A stretch of DNA of 64,000 nt, from positions 1-64,000 of the forward strand of contig JAIPDI010000027.1 in the NCBI GenBank assembly GCA_021737785.1, read 5' to 3'. How positions within the stretch are numbered: position 1 is the first letter of the stretch; every line of letters starts with the position of its first letter. The stretch comes from Deltaproteobacteria bacterium. Its GTDB lineage: Bacteria; Desulfobacterota; DSM-4660; Desulfatiglandales; Desulfatiglandaceae. Shown piece after piece: positions 34,609-45,120 of the stretch. The notes under the pieces are model-generated. The model saw only the letters and a list, made by a program, of their open reading frames with translations. It searched no databases and was not told the origin of the DNA. Both the position numbers and the translations under genes were made by a program.

Positions 34609-36321
34609 ATGCCTGTCATCAGGATTGCCCAGGCCCAGATCAACACCACGGTCGGTGATTTCTCAAATAATTCGGCGAAGATCATCGAAGCCATTCACCA
34701 CGCGCGCGACCAAGGCGTGGATATCATCACCTTTCCGGAGCTTTCAGTCTGCGGATACCCGCCGGAAGATCTCCTCCTGAAGCGCGGATTCCTGCAGGAC
34801 AACCTCGATTGGCTGGAACGGGTCGGCGAAACCACTGAAGGGATCACGGCTGTCATAGGTCATGCGGATCATATCGATGACAAGGTGTATAACGCGGCCT
34901 CGGTCTTTCAGGACCAGACGCGGATAGCGAGTTATTATAAGATTGAACTTCCCAATTACGGGGTATTTGATGAAAAACGCTATTTTGTAAGAGGATCAGA
35001 GGCGGGCGGGTTTAACCTGAAACAGATGCGCTTCTTCTTGACCATCTGTGAGGACATATGGATAGACGGCGGCTGTCAGGAATCGTTCGTAAAAACCGCT
35101 CATGCGGACATCATATTAAATATCTCGGCCTCCCCTTTTCACGCGGGCAAACTGGGCCTCCGTCTTCAGAGGGCGAGCCATTTCGCCCGCCTCGGAAACG
35201 CCTTTTTCTGTTTCAATAATCTGGTGGGAGGGCAAGACGAACTGGTGTTTGATGGCGGCTCATTTGTGATGGATCCACAGGGGAGGGTGGTGGCGCGGGC
35301 GAGACGCTTTGAGGAAGAAACCCTGATCACCGATATTCAGGTTGAAGCGTCAAGGGTGCCTGAAAGACCAGGACTGCCGGATGAACCCCGGTTGGTCTCC
35401 GCCCGCCTGGAATCTTATGAAGATCACCCAAACCCGGAAGCCTCCCTCCCCACCACGGACGGGTACGGCAGGCTGGAAGAGATCTATCAAGCCCTTGTTT
35501 TGGGAATAAAAGACTATGCGGCCAAGAACGGTTTTGAAAAAGTATTGATGGGGCTGAGCGGGGGGATCGATTCGGCCCTGACCGCGGTCATTGCGGTGGA
35601 TGCATTGGGTCCGGAAAATGTCGTGGGAGTCACCATGCCCTCGCAGTACACCTCTTGCGAGACCCTCGGCGACGCAGGCCGTCTTGCTGAAAACCTGATG
35701 ATTCAACTGATCACCGTCCCCATTCTGGAGATTTACGAGGCCTACCTGCGTGCCACCGATACGATTATGGATAACACCCGTCACAGCCTTGCCCACGAAA
35801 ATATCCAGGCCCGCATCCGCGGCAATATATTGATGGCGCTCTCCAACCAGTACGGATGGCTGGTGCTCACCACCGGCAACAAGAGCGAAATTGCAGTGGG
35901 GTACAGCACCCTTTACGGCGATATGGCAGGGGGATTTGCAGCCATTAAGGATGTCCCCAAGACCCTGGTGTTCGAGCTTTCACAACATGTGAACCGTTCC
36001 CGGGACCGGGAAGTCATACCTGAAACCACGATTGCCAGGCCTCCATCCGCGGAATTGAGGCCCGATCAGAAAGACGAGGACAGCCTCCCCCCATACCCAG
36101 TGCTGGACAGGATTCTGCATGCCTATGTGGAAGAAGACAAGGCCCCGGATGAGATCATTGCCGCAGGGTTTGACCGGAAGACGGTCAAGGATGTCATCCG
36201 CATGGTGAACCTCAACGAATACAAGAGACGCCAGGGGCCGCCCGGAGTGAAGATCACGCCCAAGGCGTTCGGCAGGGATCGGCGGTTGCCCATTACGAAC
36301 GCCTACCTGAGAAAGTTCTAA
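34609..36321 (+). CDS. nadE: Glutamine-dependent NAD+ synthetase NadE
   Basis: A 570-residue two-domain enzyme that converts nicotinate adenine dinucleotide to NAD+. The N-terminal nitrilase-type amidase (about 1-260) supplies ammonia from glutamine; its Glu-Lys-Cys triad lies in FPELSVCGYPPEDLLL, YYKIELPNYG and LTICEDIW (C147). The C-terminal synthetase domain (about 290-570) has the pyrophosphatase loop LSGGIDSALTAVIAVDALG. The ATG at 34,609 has GGGAGG upstream; the longer frame from 34,540 does not. The length is normal. Confidence 0.95.
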   Translation: MPVIRIAQAQINTTVGDFSNNSAKIIEAIHHARDQGVDIITFPELSVCGYPPEDLLLKRGFLQDNLDWLERVGETTEGITAVIGHADHIDDKVYNAASVFQDQTRIASYYKIELPNYGVFDEKRYFVRGSEAGGFNLKQMRFFLTICEDIWIDGGCQESFVKTAHADIILNISASPFHAGKLGLRLQRASHFARLGNAFFCFNNLVGGQDELVFDGGSFVMDPQGRVVARARRFEEETLITDIQVEASRVPERPGLPDEPRLVSARLESYEDHPNPEASLPTTDGYGRLEEIYQALVLGIKDYAAKNGFEKVLMGLSGGIDSALTAVIAVDALGPENVVGVTMPSQYTSCETLGDAGRLAENLMIQLITVPILEIYEAYLRATDTIMDNTRHSLAHENIQARIRGNILMALSNQYGWLVLTTGNKSEIAVGYSTLYGDMAGGFAAIKDVPKTLVFELSQHVNRSRDREVIPETTIARPPSAELRPDQKDEDSLPPYPVLDRILHAYVEEDKAPDEIIAAGFDRKTVKDVIRMVNLNEYKRRQGPPGVKITPKAFGRDRRLPITNAYLRKF

Positions 36322-36342
36322 TCGGATGCGTTGCGCCTGCGG

Positions 36343-37869
36343 CTACCTGTATTGCTTGGGTTCGATCCCGTATTTTTTGACCTTATAGCCGAAAATGCGT
36401 TCCGTGGTCTTGAGGGCCATGGCCGCCTGCCGCATGTTGCCGCGACTGCTCTTGAGTGCGTCGATGAGAAGTTCTCTTTCAAACCGGTCCACGGCCTCAA
36501 CCAGAGACTGGATCTGCTGGGTCCCGGTCTCCTGGGCGGTCTGCAGGGTAGGGGGGAGATGGTAGCTGTGAATGACCTGGTCGTCGCACAGGAGGACGGC
36601 CCGTTCCATACAATTCTCAAGTTCCCTTACATTTCCGGGCCAGTGATATTGGGTCAGGGCCTCAATAGCCGGGGTTGAAATCCGTTTGATGTCCTTGCCG
36701 TATTCCTCCGCGTATTTTTCCAGGAAGTAATCGGCCAGCAACAAGATGTCCGCCTCCCGTTCCCTCAGGGCGGGCATATATATCGGGTATACGTTCAGCC
36801 GGTAAAACAGGTCTTCACGAAAGGTCCCCTGTTCAACGGATTGGGCCAGATCCCTGTTTGTGGCGGCGATAAGACGGATATTGACCTTTATGACCTGTGT
36901 GCCGCCCAATCGTTCCAGTTCCCTTTCCTGGAGCACCCGCAGGAGTTTCCCCTGGCTCTCCAGGGCGAGAGATCCGATTTCGTCCAGAAAGATCGTGCCG
37001 CCGTGGGCCAGCTCGAATTTTCCCGCCTTTTCCCGATTGGCCCCGGTAAAGGCCCCTTTTTCATAGCCGAACAACTCGGCCTCCACCAGGTTTTCGGGGA
37101 GGGCCGCGCAATTCACCTTGATAAAGGGCTTGGTGGCGCGGAGACTGTTGTAGTGAATGGCATTTGCGGCCAGCTCTTTCCCGGTGCCGCTTTCTCCCAG
37201 CAAGAGCACGTTGGCATTGCTCTTGGCCACCTGGGTGATCAGATAGAACACCTCCTGCATCTTGCGGCTGTTCCCGATGATATTGGAAAAGCTGTATTTC
37301 TTGTCCAGCTCTTTCCTGAGACGGAGATTCTCCTCTTTGAGCCGTTCCTGCTCCCTGTTGATGCTCTCCAGGACGGCCACTTTCTGGGCGATGAGGGTGC
37401 TGATCACCGTCAGGAGCCTCACGTCTTCTTCCAGAGGGGCGGACCCTTCGAATACCCGATCCACGCTCAACGCCCCCAACACCTTTCGACCCTCTTTTAT
37501 GGGCACGGAGATAAACGATATGGTGGATTTATTGATCCGGCTCCTGGCGCCGGTCCGATCCAGAAAAAGCGGCTCGTCATCGATCTTGGGAACGGCCATC
37601 GGCCGCCCCGTTTCGATGACGCGGCCGGTGACGCCTTCGCCCAATTTGTACCGGCCTCTGGTCTTTTCCGAACTGGATATCCCATGGGCCACTTCTATAC
37701 GGATCTCGGAGGTATCGGGGTTGAGGAGGGCAATGGATCCCCGATTCATCCCCAGATGTTCCGACATGAGGGCAAGGGCCTTGTACAGGGCCTGTCTGAG
37801 ATCCATGGTGGCATGAATCGCCTTGGTGATCTCATAGAGACAGATAATTTCATCGGGTTTGTGTTTCAT
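36343..37869 (-). CDS. NifA-type sigma-54 transcriptional activator
   Basis: A 508-residue regulator with a GAF sensor domain (about 20-170), a coiled linker, an AAA+ domain (about 195-430) and a C-terminal Fis-type helix-turn-helix ([20 protein letters not shown]). The AAA+ part has Walker A GESGTGKE, the sigma-54 contact loop GAFTGA and the arginine finger region. The layout is that of NifA. No nif structural genes are in the window, so it could control nitrogen fixation elsewhere or the glnB-amtB sigma-54 promoter 2 kb away. NifA-like activators without the redox-sensitive cysteine cluster (C-x11-C-x19-C-x4-C) are not oxygen-sensing; I do not see that cluster here. Confidence 0.87.
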   Translation of the reverse strand: MKHKPDEIICLYEITKAIHATMDLRQALYKALALMSEHLGMNRGSIALLNPDTSEIRIEVAHGISSSEKTRGRYKLGEGVTGRVIETGRPMAVPKIDDEPLFLDRTGARSRINKSTISFISVPIKEGRKVLGALSVDRVFEGSAPLEEDVRLLTVISTLIAQKVAVLESINREQERLKEENLRLRKELDKKYSFSNIIGNSRKMQEVFYLITQVAKSNANVLLLGESGTGKELAANAIHYNSLRATKPFIKVNCAALPENLVEAELFGYEKGAFTGANREKAGKFELAHGGTIFLDEIGSLALESQGKLLRVLQERELERLGGTQVIKVNIRLIAATNRDLAQSVEQGTFREDLFYRLNVYPIYMPALREREADILLLADYFLEKYAEEYGKDIKRISTPAIEALTQYHWPGNVRELENCMERAVLLCDDQVIHSYHLPPTLQTAQETGTQQIQSLVEAVDRFERELLIDALKSSRGNMRQAAMALKTTERIFGYKVKKYGIEPKQYR

Positions 37870-37939
37870 TTCTACACGAATTCTGGGATTGGCGAATTGA
37901 GGGATTGAGGAATTCCGGTTCCCCCATTTGCATGTGTCT

Positions 37940-39400
<1,461 letters not shown>

Positions 39401-40588
39401 TTACCGGGCAAACACCCCTTTGATCTTCTCAATTCGCTGTTTCAGGTCTTCCTCGGTCCACGAGAGCTTGATCTGCATGGAAAGGGTCCGGCTCATGACG
39501 GCGTCGGACTGCGGGAGCCTTACCTGCATGTAATCCGGGCAATGGTCAAAATCCTTGATCGGAAGCCTGGCCGCCGAAGAAAGGGCCTTGATATGGTCCC
39601 ATCGCCGAAGATAGTGCCAGTTGTTATCGTACCAGTAGAAACAGCCGTCAATGCCCGCCTCACCGAGCCCCTTTGCCGCTGCCCTTGTCCTCTCCTCGTC
39701 GGGCAGGAAAAAAGAGAGGAATGTGGCCGAATCCCCCTCTTCATCGGGGATATTCCGGAAAGAGATCTCCGGAAACCGTGCAAGCGCCTCCTTTATGGCC
39801 TTTTTATGGGATCGCTGGGTTTCCAGAATGGCGTCCAGCTTTTTCAACTGGGCGAGCCCTACGGCCGCATTCAGCTCGCTGATGCGGAAATTGGTTCCTA
39901 AAATGAGATGGTCTTCAAGGCCCCGGTCGTTGCCCATGTGGTCATGCCCATGGTCGGCATAGGCATCTGCCGCCCTATAAAGGTCTTTATCCGCGGTGAC
40001 CACCGCACCCCCCTCGCCGCAGGTAATGGTCTTGACCGGATCGAATGAAAAACATCCCATCCTGCCGAACGTGCCCAAGGCTTTCCCCTTGAACGCAGCC
40101 CCCACCGACTGACAGGCATCCTCTATGAGGATAAGGCCTTTTTGATCACAGACTTCCTTGATGTCGTCTATCCTTGCCATGGCGCCGCACATGTGGACCG
40201 GTATCACAGCCCTGGTGCGCGGGGTTATCACGGTCTCAATCCCATTGGGATCGAGGCAGAGGGTGTCATCGATCTCACCAAACACCGGCACGGCACCCGC
40301 CTGGAGAACCGCTTCAATAGTGGCCACAAAGGTAAAGGGGGGGACGATCACCTCGTCGCCCGCACCCACCCCGCAGGCGGCAAGGGCAATGGAAAGGGCG
40401 GCAGTTCCGCTGGAGCAGAGATGGCACCAGGGCGTGCCCAGGCGTCGGGCAAAGGCCTCCTCAAACTGCTTTGCCTTCCAGTGTCCCTGACGGGCCTGAT
40501 CGAACCCATAGCGAAACAATACGCCCGTATCCAGAACATCCCGGACCTCTTTCCTCTCTTCATCGCCAAAAACCTCAAAACCGGGCAT
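39401..40588 (-). CDS. kdnA: Kdo 8-aminotransferase (KdnA type)
   Basis: A 395-residue PLP-dependent aminotransferase of the DegT/DnrJ/EryC1/StrS family, with the PLP lysine K186 in DPVKTITCGEGGAVV and the sugar-aminotransferase motifs CSSGTAALSIALAACGVG and ILIEDACQSVGA. The start at 40,588 has AGGAGG just upstream; the longer frame to 40,762 adds unrelated residues. Because the next gene encodes a KdnB-type oxidase, the enzyme most probably transfers an amino group to the 8-keto Kdo intermediate, giving Kdo8N. Without that neighbour only a generic sugar aminotransferase could be claimed. Confidence 0.82.
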   Translation of the reverse strand: MPGFEVFGDEERKEVRDVLDTGVLFRYGFDQARQGHWKAKQFEEAFARRLGTPWCHLCSSGTAALSIALAACGVGAGDEVIVPPFTFVATIEAVLQAGAVPVFGEIDDTLCLDPNGIETVITPRTRAVIPVHMCGAMARIDDIKEVCDQKGLILIEDACQSVGAAFKGKALGTFGRMGCFSFDPVKTITCGEGGAVVTADKDLYRAADAYADHGHDHMGNDRGLEDHLILGTNFRISELNAAVGLAQLKKLDAILETQRSHKKAIKEALARFPEISFRNIPDEEGDSATFLSFFLPDEERTRAAAKGLGEAGIDGCFYWYDNNWHYLRRWDHIKALSSAARLPIKDFDHCPDYMQVRLPQSDAVMSRTLSMQIKLSWTEEDLKQRIEKIKGVFAR

Positions 40589-41051
40589 ACGAGCCTCCTG
40601 AACGAAAAAGCGCCTTGCCAAGCCGCGGCGCCGGGTTGAATATCCATAAGACGGCCTCAAGATCTGAAAGCACAAAAATAAAAGCATACAAAAATGTAAG
40701 ATAATTTGCAAGGGCTTTTTGGCCGGGCACTGTGATATGCTCCCCCCTGCAAGTTCATGCATTCAATGGGGTTCACCGGGAAAATTACATTGAATCATGG
40801 ATGCCTTGTCGACGAACGCCCGGATCATCGGCAAAAGCGGCATTCGATGGATTCAGCACCAGTGCCCACACCGTGTTGAGTGGTCTTGATTTTACAATAA
40901 AACCAGAGAGATACCAAAAGAATAAGTTGACAAGGGCCTTTTGCATCGATATGGTGTATGAATTTAATTTTTGAATGCAAGGGGATTGGCCCTTGACTGT
41001 CACCCCTTGGCTATCCGGGCAAGCCGGAATTTAAAAAGACTCACACAAACC
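40589..41051. other. Divergent kdnA-kdhA-like intergenic region
   Basis: A 463-base AT-richer region with a good plus-strand promoter at 40,927-40,955. The frames across it (for example one of 80 residues from 40,732) have no family character. No regulator site was recognised. Confidence 0.5.
40927..40955 (+). promoter_or_regulatory. Sigma-70 promoter for the sialidase-like gene
   Basis: TTGACA (40,927-40,932), a 17-base spacer and TATGGT (40,950-40,955). Transcription would start near 40,962, about 90 bases before the chosen ATG. Confidence 0.7.
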
Positions 41052-42218
41052 ATGAATAGACGGCTCGTCATCACCCTCTGCCTGATAACTCTGGGCCTGT
41101 ATGCTTGGCCCGCATATGAATGGGTTTCCTCAGGGAACCGGGATCGCGGTACATTTACGGCCGCCCCGGTCTCATCCTCGTCCCCTTCTGCCGCACCCTT
41201 TATGATCCGGGAATTCATCAGCCCGGATTCAGGGACCGGGATGGTTCATGTGGGATCCATTTGCGAGCTCCCCCGGGGGGGGCTGGCTGCGGCCTGGTAC
41301 GGGGGGACCCGGGAAGGGGCCCGGGACGTGGCCGTCTTTCTTTCTTTGAAAGGTCCTGAGGACGCCTCCTGGTCAAGACCGAAGACCATTATGGACAGGG
41401 CGTCCGCATCCAGGGATCTGTCCAGGTACGTCAAGAAGGTGGGCAACCCGCTCCTTTTTTCCGGGCCCGGGGAGCGGCTATGGCTCATCTATGTGACCAT
41501 CGCAGTGGGCGGGTGGTCCGGCAGTTCGCTTAATGTAACGTGGTCGGATGACAACGGGGCCACCTGGACCAGGAGCCGGCGATTGACACTCAGTCCCTTT
41601 TTCAACATCAGTGAGCTGGTCAGAAACAGGCCCCTTTCCATGAGCAACGGCGGTTTTGCCGTTCCCATCTACCACGAATTCCTCGGTTATTTCCCGGAAA
41701 TGCTCTGGCTTCAACCACCGTTAAAGGGTCCGGAAATCCATTTTACAAAGAGCCGGATGACCGGGGGACAACGCTTTATCCAGCCTTCTGTGGTGGCTTT
41801 GGGGCCATTCGCGGCAAGGGCGTTTTACCGGTCCCGGGCCCATGAAAAGGCGATCGGCACGGCCGCTACAGAGGATGCCGGGGCAAGCTGGTCCGAGCCG
41901 AGGCCCCTCAGCCTGCCCAATCCGGATTCCGGGCTGGACGCTCTTCTCCTCTCAGATCAACGGATCCTCCTGGCCTTTAATGACAGCACCGTAAACCGGG
42001 AAAATCTGCGCCTTGCCGTGTCCGACGACCAGGGACGCCGCTGGACCCGGATAGCCACCCTCGACAGCGCCCCGAAAGGGGAATTCTCCTATCCCTACAT
42101 GATCCGCACACAGGACGGCCGGATTCACCTGGTCTACACCTGGAACAGAAAACGGATCCGGCACATCGTGTTGAACGCGGCATGGATCGACGCCCGGATG
42201 AAAGGGACCCTGAAATAA
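41052..42218 (+). CDS. Sialidase-fold hydrolase, probable Kdo hydrolase catalytic subunit
   Basis: A 388-residue protein with one N-terminal membrane anchor or signal (LVITLCLITLGLYAWPAY) and a six-bladed propeller of the sialidase type. Asp-box repeats are visible: TWSDDNGATWTRS, ATEDAGASWSEP and AVSDDQGRRWTRI. The N-terminal arginine and other catalytic positions look plausible but were not aligned. The next gene, overlapping by one base, encodes a small multi-spanning protein. A sialidase-like protein plus a membrane partner is the make-up of the two-part Kdo hydrolases of Francisella and Helicobacter, which trim the outer Kdo from lipid A-core. Next to Kdo8N genes this role is the best guess. 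True sialidase activity is the alternative. Confidence 0.7.
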   Translation: MNRRLVITLCLITLGLYAWPAYEWVSSGNRDRGTFTAAPVSSSSPSAAPFMIREFISPDSGTGMVHVGSICELPRGGLAAAWYGGTREGARDVAVFLSLKGPEDASWSRPKTIMDRASASRDLSRYVKKVGNPLLFSGPGERLWLIYVTIAVGGWSGSSLNVTWSDDNGATWTRSRRLTLSPFFNISELVRNRPLSMSNGGFAVPIYHEFLGYFPEMLWLQPPLKGPEIHFTKSRMTGGQRFIQPSVVALGPFAARAFYRSRAHEKAIGTAATEDAGASWSEPRPLSLPNPDSGLDALLLSDQRILLAFNDSTVNRENLRLAVSDDQGRRWTRIATLDSAPKGEFSYPYMIRTQDGRIHLVYTWNRKRIRHIVLNAAWIDARMKGTLK

Positions 42219-42829
42219 TGACTTGGGCCTTTTCATTCCTTTTTCCTTTTCTCCTGGTAACGGCCCTTTTGCAGGGTGTGACGGCACTCTCGGGCAGAAC
42301 CCTGCAAGGCCGGGGTCCGGCCCTGGTATTGGGTCTCATAGGCGCCGGGATAGTCCTGTTTCCGGTGGGTGGATTGCCGTTGGCCCGCTGGCTGATCGGT
42401 TTCAATGCCAATTTCAGCATCCCCCTGACGGCGATACTCTTCTCCAGGGTTGTCAGGGCCACTTTTGGTATCAGGGTGCTGGATGACAAGGCCCTTCTGA
42501 CATGCTGGATTTTCGCCATCACCGCAGGGGCGGCACTCTACCCGATGGCCCTGGGGCTGGGCCGGTGGGATCCCTATGCAGCCGGCTGGGAATTCTCATG
42601 GCTGTTCATCCTCTTGTTTTTTCTCACAGTGGTCCTGCTGATAATGAAAAACCGTTTTGCCATGGTTCTGATGGCCGTCATCCTGGCCTACCATCTCCGG
42701 CTGCTGGAATCCACAAACCTGTGGGACTACCTGGTCGATCCGTTCCTGGTAGTTGTATCGTGTATCGGGCTGGGAGGTAGTTTGAGGCGCAGGGCAGGAG
42801 GCGCAAGGCGCAAGGGGGTGCAGGATTGA
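42218..42829 (+). CDS. Membrane protein, probable Kdo hydrolase accessory subunit
   Basis: A 203-residue protein with about six membrane segments (FSFLFPFLLVTALLQGVTAL, ALVLGLIGAGIVLFPVGG, FSWLFILLFFLTVVLLIM and others). Its ATG overlaps the stop of the preceding gene (TAATG), so the two are coupled and surely function together. The pairing suggests the KdhB-type partner of a Kdo hydrolase. The last 15 residues (RRRAGGARRKG) are coded by a short-word repeat (GGCGCAGGGCAGGAGGCGCA), so the natural end may be slightly shorter. Confidence 0.65.
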   Translation: MTWAFSFLFPFLLVTALLQGVTALSGRTLQGRGPALVLGLIGAGIVLFPVGGLPLARWLIGFNANFSIPLTAILFSRVVRATFGIRVLDDKALLTCWIFAITAGAALYPMALGLGRWDPYAAGWEFSWLFILLFFLTVVLLIMKNRFAMVLMAVILAYHLRLLESTNLWDYLVDPFLVVVSCIGLGGSLRRRAGGARRKGVQD

Positions 42830-42868
42830 AAATTCAAAGAGTTTACTTTTTTTGAGCTATCGTATAGT

Positions 42869-43056
42869 TTCTAAAGCGGATAACCGCAACCAAAACGGCT
42901 GGTGCTGTCCCGTCATTCCGGCATGCCCTTAGCCGGAATCCAGTCCGCCGTATTTCTGGATTCCGGCTAGAATCGTGCCGGAATGACGGAAGGCTAAGCG
43001 TGCAGTGGAAGGATGGCAATAATTTCTTGTTTTTCATGACAGAAGACTGGGGAATA
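42869..43056 (-). repeat. 188-bp dispersed repeat, copy B (inverted)
   Basis: On the minus strand this matches copy A (39,060-39,248) almost base for base, including the internal CCGTCATTCCGGCA/TGCCGGAATGACGG arms and the end TTTTGGTTGCGGTTATCCGC. It fills most of the 324-base gap before the GT2 gene. No other gene is in that gap. Confidence 0.9.
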
Positions 43057-43097
43057 AGAGTCTAAAAGCCGGTTCTCGTATTTCAGCCGAGCCGCCC

Positions 43098-43140
43098 AAT
43101 ACCTTTCTGGCTGCGGCTGTTAGGCCGGCTGAGGCATAGA
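43098..43140 (+). repeat. Dispersed GGTTGCGGCTGT-AGGCCG hairpin motif, copy 2
   Basis: CAATACCTTTCTGGCTGCGG followed by CTGTTAGGCCGGC, near-identical to 3,251-3,290. It also resembles the last 30 bases of the 188-bp repeat, so the short motif may be a decayed or separate end of the same element family. Confidence 0.5.
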
Positions 43141-43153
43141 ATCAGGTCGATTG

Positions 43154-44182
43154 ATGAAGGGACGCATGACAAAAGCCGATTCACCATCCAGGGAAGCAGG
43201 GGAATCAACGGCCTTTTCAGGGTCTGAAGACGCATCCGTCGGTCCGGAGATTTCCATCGTCGTTCCCGTGTATAATGAGGCGCCGAATCTCAAAGACCTT
43301 GTGGAACGGATTTTTCAGGTGATGCGGCCGATGGGCCGTTCATTTGAGGTGATCCTCATTGATGACGGGAGCACGGATGAAAGTCCTGATCTGCTGCGGG
43401 CCATCAAACAGGATTACAGGGAACTCCGGGTCATCCTGTTTCGGCGGAACTTCGGCCAGAGCGCCGCCATGACCGCAGGCTATGACCATGCCCTGGGGGA
43501 CATGGTGGTGACCATGGATGGAGATCTCCAGAATGATCCGCAGAATATCCCTCTGATGATCACCACCCTCGAACAGGGATATGATCTGGTAAACGGATGG
43601 CGGAAAGACCGGCAGGACCCCTTTCTTTCCAGGCGGCTTCCCTCTCTGATCGCCAACTGGATGATCGGGATGGCCACCGGGGTGCGGCTTCACGATTATG
43701 GATGCTCTCTCAAGGCCTACCGGAGCGACCTGACCAAACACCTTCTTCTCTATGGCGAGCTTCACCGGTTTATACCGGTCCTGGCAGGGTTTCACGGCGC
43801 CCGCATCGGGGAGGTGGCGGTATCCCACCATGCACGGGTCAAAGGAAAAAGCAAGTACGGGATCGGTCGTACCTATCGCGTGCTCCTGGACCTGGTTCTC
43901 ATGCTCTTTTTTCAGAAATTCGCCACACGGCCCCTTCAGCTCTTCGGGCTCAGCGGCGGTCCCCTCCTTGTGGCCGGTGTGGTCATCGAACTCTATCTCA
44001 CATGGCTGAAGCTGTGGCATGGCGCGGATATCGGCGGGAGGCCGCTCCTCCTATTGGGCGCCCTTCTGATCATTACGGGGATCGTTCTCATCGGAATCGG
44101 TCTCTGCGCCGAACTCGTGGTCCGCACCTATTACGAATCTTCGGGCAAACGGATCTATACGGTGCGCGAGGTGCTGGAGTGA
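43154..44182 (+). CDS. Family 2 glycosyltransferase (DPM1/ArnC-like)
   Basis: A 342-residue enzyme with an N-terminal GT-A domain (ISIVVPVYNEAPNLKDLVER, VILIDDGSTDESPDLLRAI, the metal DXD in MDGDLQNDPQ, and the QKFATRPLQLFG end) and two C-terminal membrane segments. This arrangement is that of ArnC and dolichyl-phosphate-type transferases, which load a sugar on a polyprenyl phosphate. The sugar cannot be told. A 4-base overlap links it to the flippase-like gene, so the pair may make and flip a lipid-linked sugar for envelope modification. Confidence 0.88.
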   Translation: MKGRMTKADSPSREAGESTAFSGSEDASVGPEISIVVPVYNEAPNLKDLVERIFQVMRPMGRSFEVILIDDGSTDESPDLLRAIKQDYRELRVILFRRNFGQSAAMTAGYDHALGDMVVTMDGDLQNDPQNIPLMITTLEQGYDLVNGWRKDRQDPFLSRRLPSLIANWMIGMATGVRLHDYGCSLKAYRSDLTKHLLLYGELHRFIPVLAGFHGARIGEVAVSHHARVKGKSKYGIGRTYRVLLDLVLMLFFQKFATRPLQLFGLSGGPLLVAGVVIELYLTWLKLWHGADIGGRPLLLLGALLIITGIVLIGIGLCAELVVRTYYESSGKRIYTVREVLE

Positions 44183-45111
44183 CGGATAATGCGCGCCGTA
44201 AGGCGGGAAACCTCATCCGGATCGGCATCAGCATGGGACTGCTCATCTGGCTCCTCTGCCGGTTTGATCTGGAAGGGGTGTGGGGCTATTTTGAAGACCT
44301 GCGGATATCTGTATGGGCCGCCGCTTTTCTGATGGTCCTGCTGGCCCAGGTCCTCAGCAGCATCCGGTGGTGGATCATGGCCCGAACCGTGTCATTCCAG
44401 GGATCCTGGCCCACCTATTTGGGATTTTACTATGTGGGGATGTTTTTCAACCTGTTTCTCCCCACCGGCATCGGAGGCGATCTCTTCAAAGCCCACTTTC
44501 TGTCCCGGGAGGAGGGAAGGAGGGTTATGGCCCTGTTCACGGTGGTGGGGGACCGTTTCTTCGGTCTGATTGCCATGCTCCTCCTGGGAGGGGCGGCGGT
44601 CACCCTCTGGTCCGGACTCCTTCCGGAACCTTTCGCGGGATTTCTGACCGTCAGCAGCCTTCTCATCCTGGGCGGCCTGGCCGGGCTTCCGTTGCTTCAA
44701 CGGGCCATCCGGCATTACCTGCCCCGGCTTTCCAGGCACCTGGAAGGACTTCTTATTCTTTGGCGACATCCGAAGCGGCTCTTCTGTGTGCTGGGCCTCT
44801 CTTTCTCTCTTCAGATATTGGGCATGGGGGCGGTGGCCCTTCTCGGGGGAGGCATCAATATCCACCTTCCGCTGTCTTTTTACTTTGCCAGCCTTCCCCT
44901 GATAGGAATCATAACCCTCATCCCGGTCAGTTTTAACGGGATCGGCGTCCGCGAGGGGGCCTTTGTCTATTTTTTCGGCCTCAAAGGGATAGCGGCAGAA
45001 CCTGCCTTCGGTCTCGGACTCCTCTTTTTTTCAGTTCAGGTAGGCCTGAGTCTCATCGGCGGGATCGCCTATGCCTTAGGCGTACACCGGCGGTCCATCA
45101 TAGATAAGTGA
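44179..45111 (+). CDS. Flippase-like membrane protein (AglD/LPG-synthase TM family)
   Basis: A 310-residue protein with about eight membrane segments and the family motifs YYVGMFFNLFLPTGIGGDLF, VVGDRFFGL and ISVSFNGIGVREGAF-like (VSFNGIGVREGAFVYF). It begins with GTG at 44,179, overlapping the preceding stop by four bases (GTGA). A frame reading far into the preceding gene exists but is not used. Members of this family sit with glycosyltransferases and are thought to move or attach lipid-linked sugars. No catalytic evidence is available. Confidence 0.85.
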   Translation: MTDNARRKAGNLIRIGISMGLLIWLLCRFDLEGVWGYFEDLRISVWAAAFLMVLLAQVLSSIRWWIMARTVSFQGSWPTYLGFYYVGMFFNLFLPTGIGGDLFKAHFLSREEGRRVMALFTVVGDRFFGLIAMLLLGGAAVTLWSGLLPEPFAGFLTVSSLLILGGLAGLPLLQRAIRHYLPRLSRHLEGLLILWRHPKRLFCVLGLSFSLQILGMGAVALLGGGINIHLPLSFYFASLPLIGIITLIPVSFNGIGVREGAFVYFFGLKGIAAEPAFGLGLLFFSVQVGLSLIGGIAYALGVHRRSIIDK

Positions 45112-45120
45112 CTTCTCGAA

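Noticed and set aside
43597-44178. N-terminal extension of the flippase-like protein
   Set aside because: The open frame overlaps most of the glycosyltransferase gene in another frame and has no family sequence; the GTG at 44179 with a 4-base overlap is the normal start.
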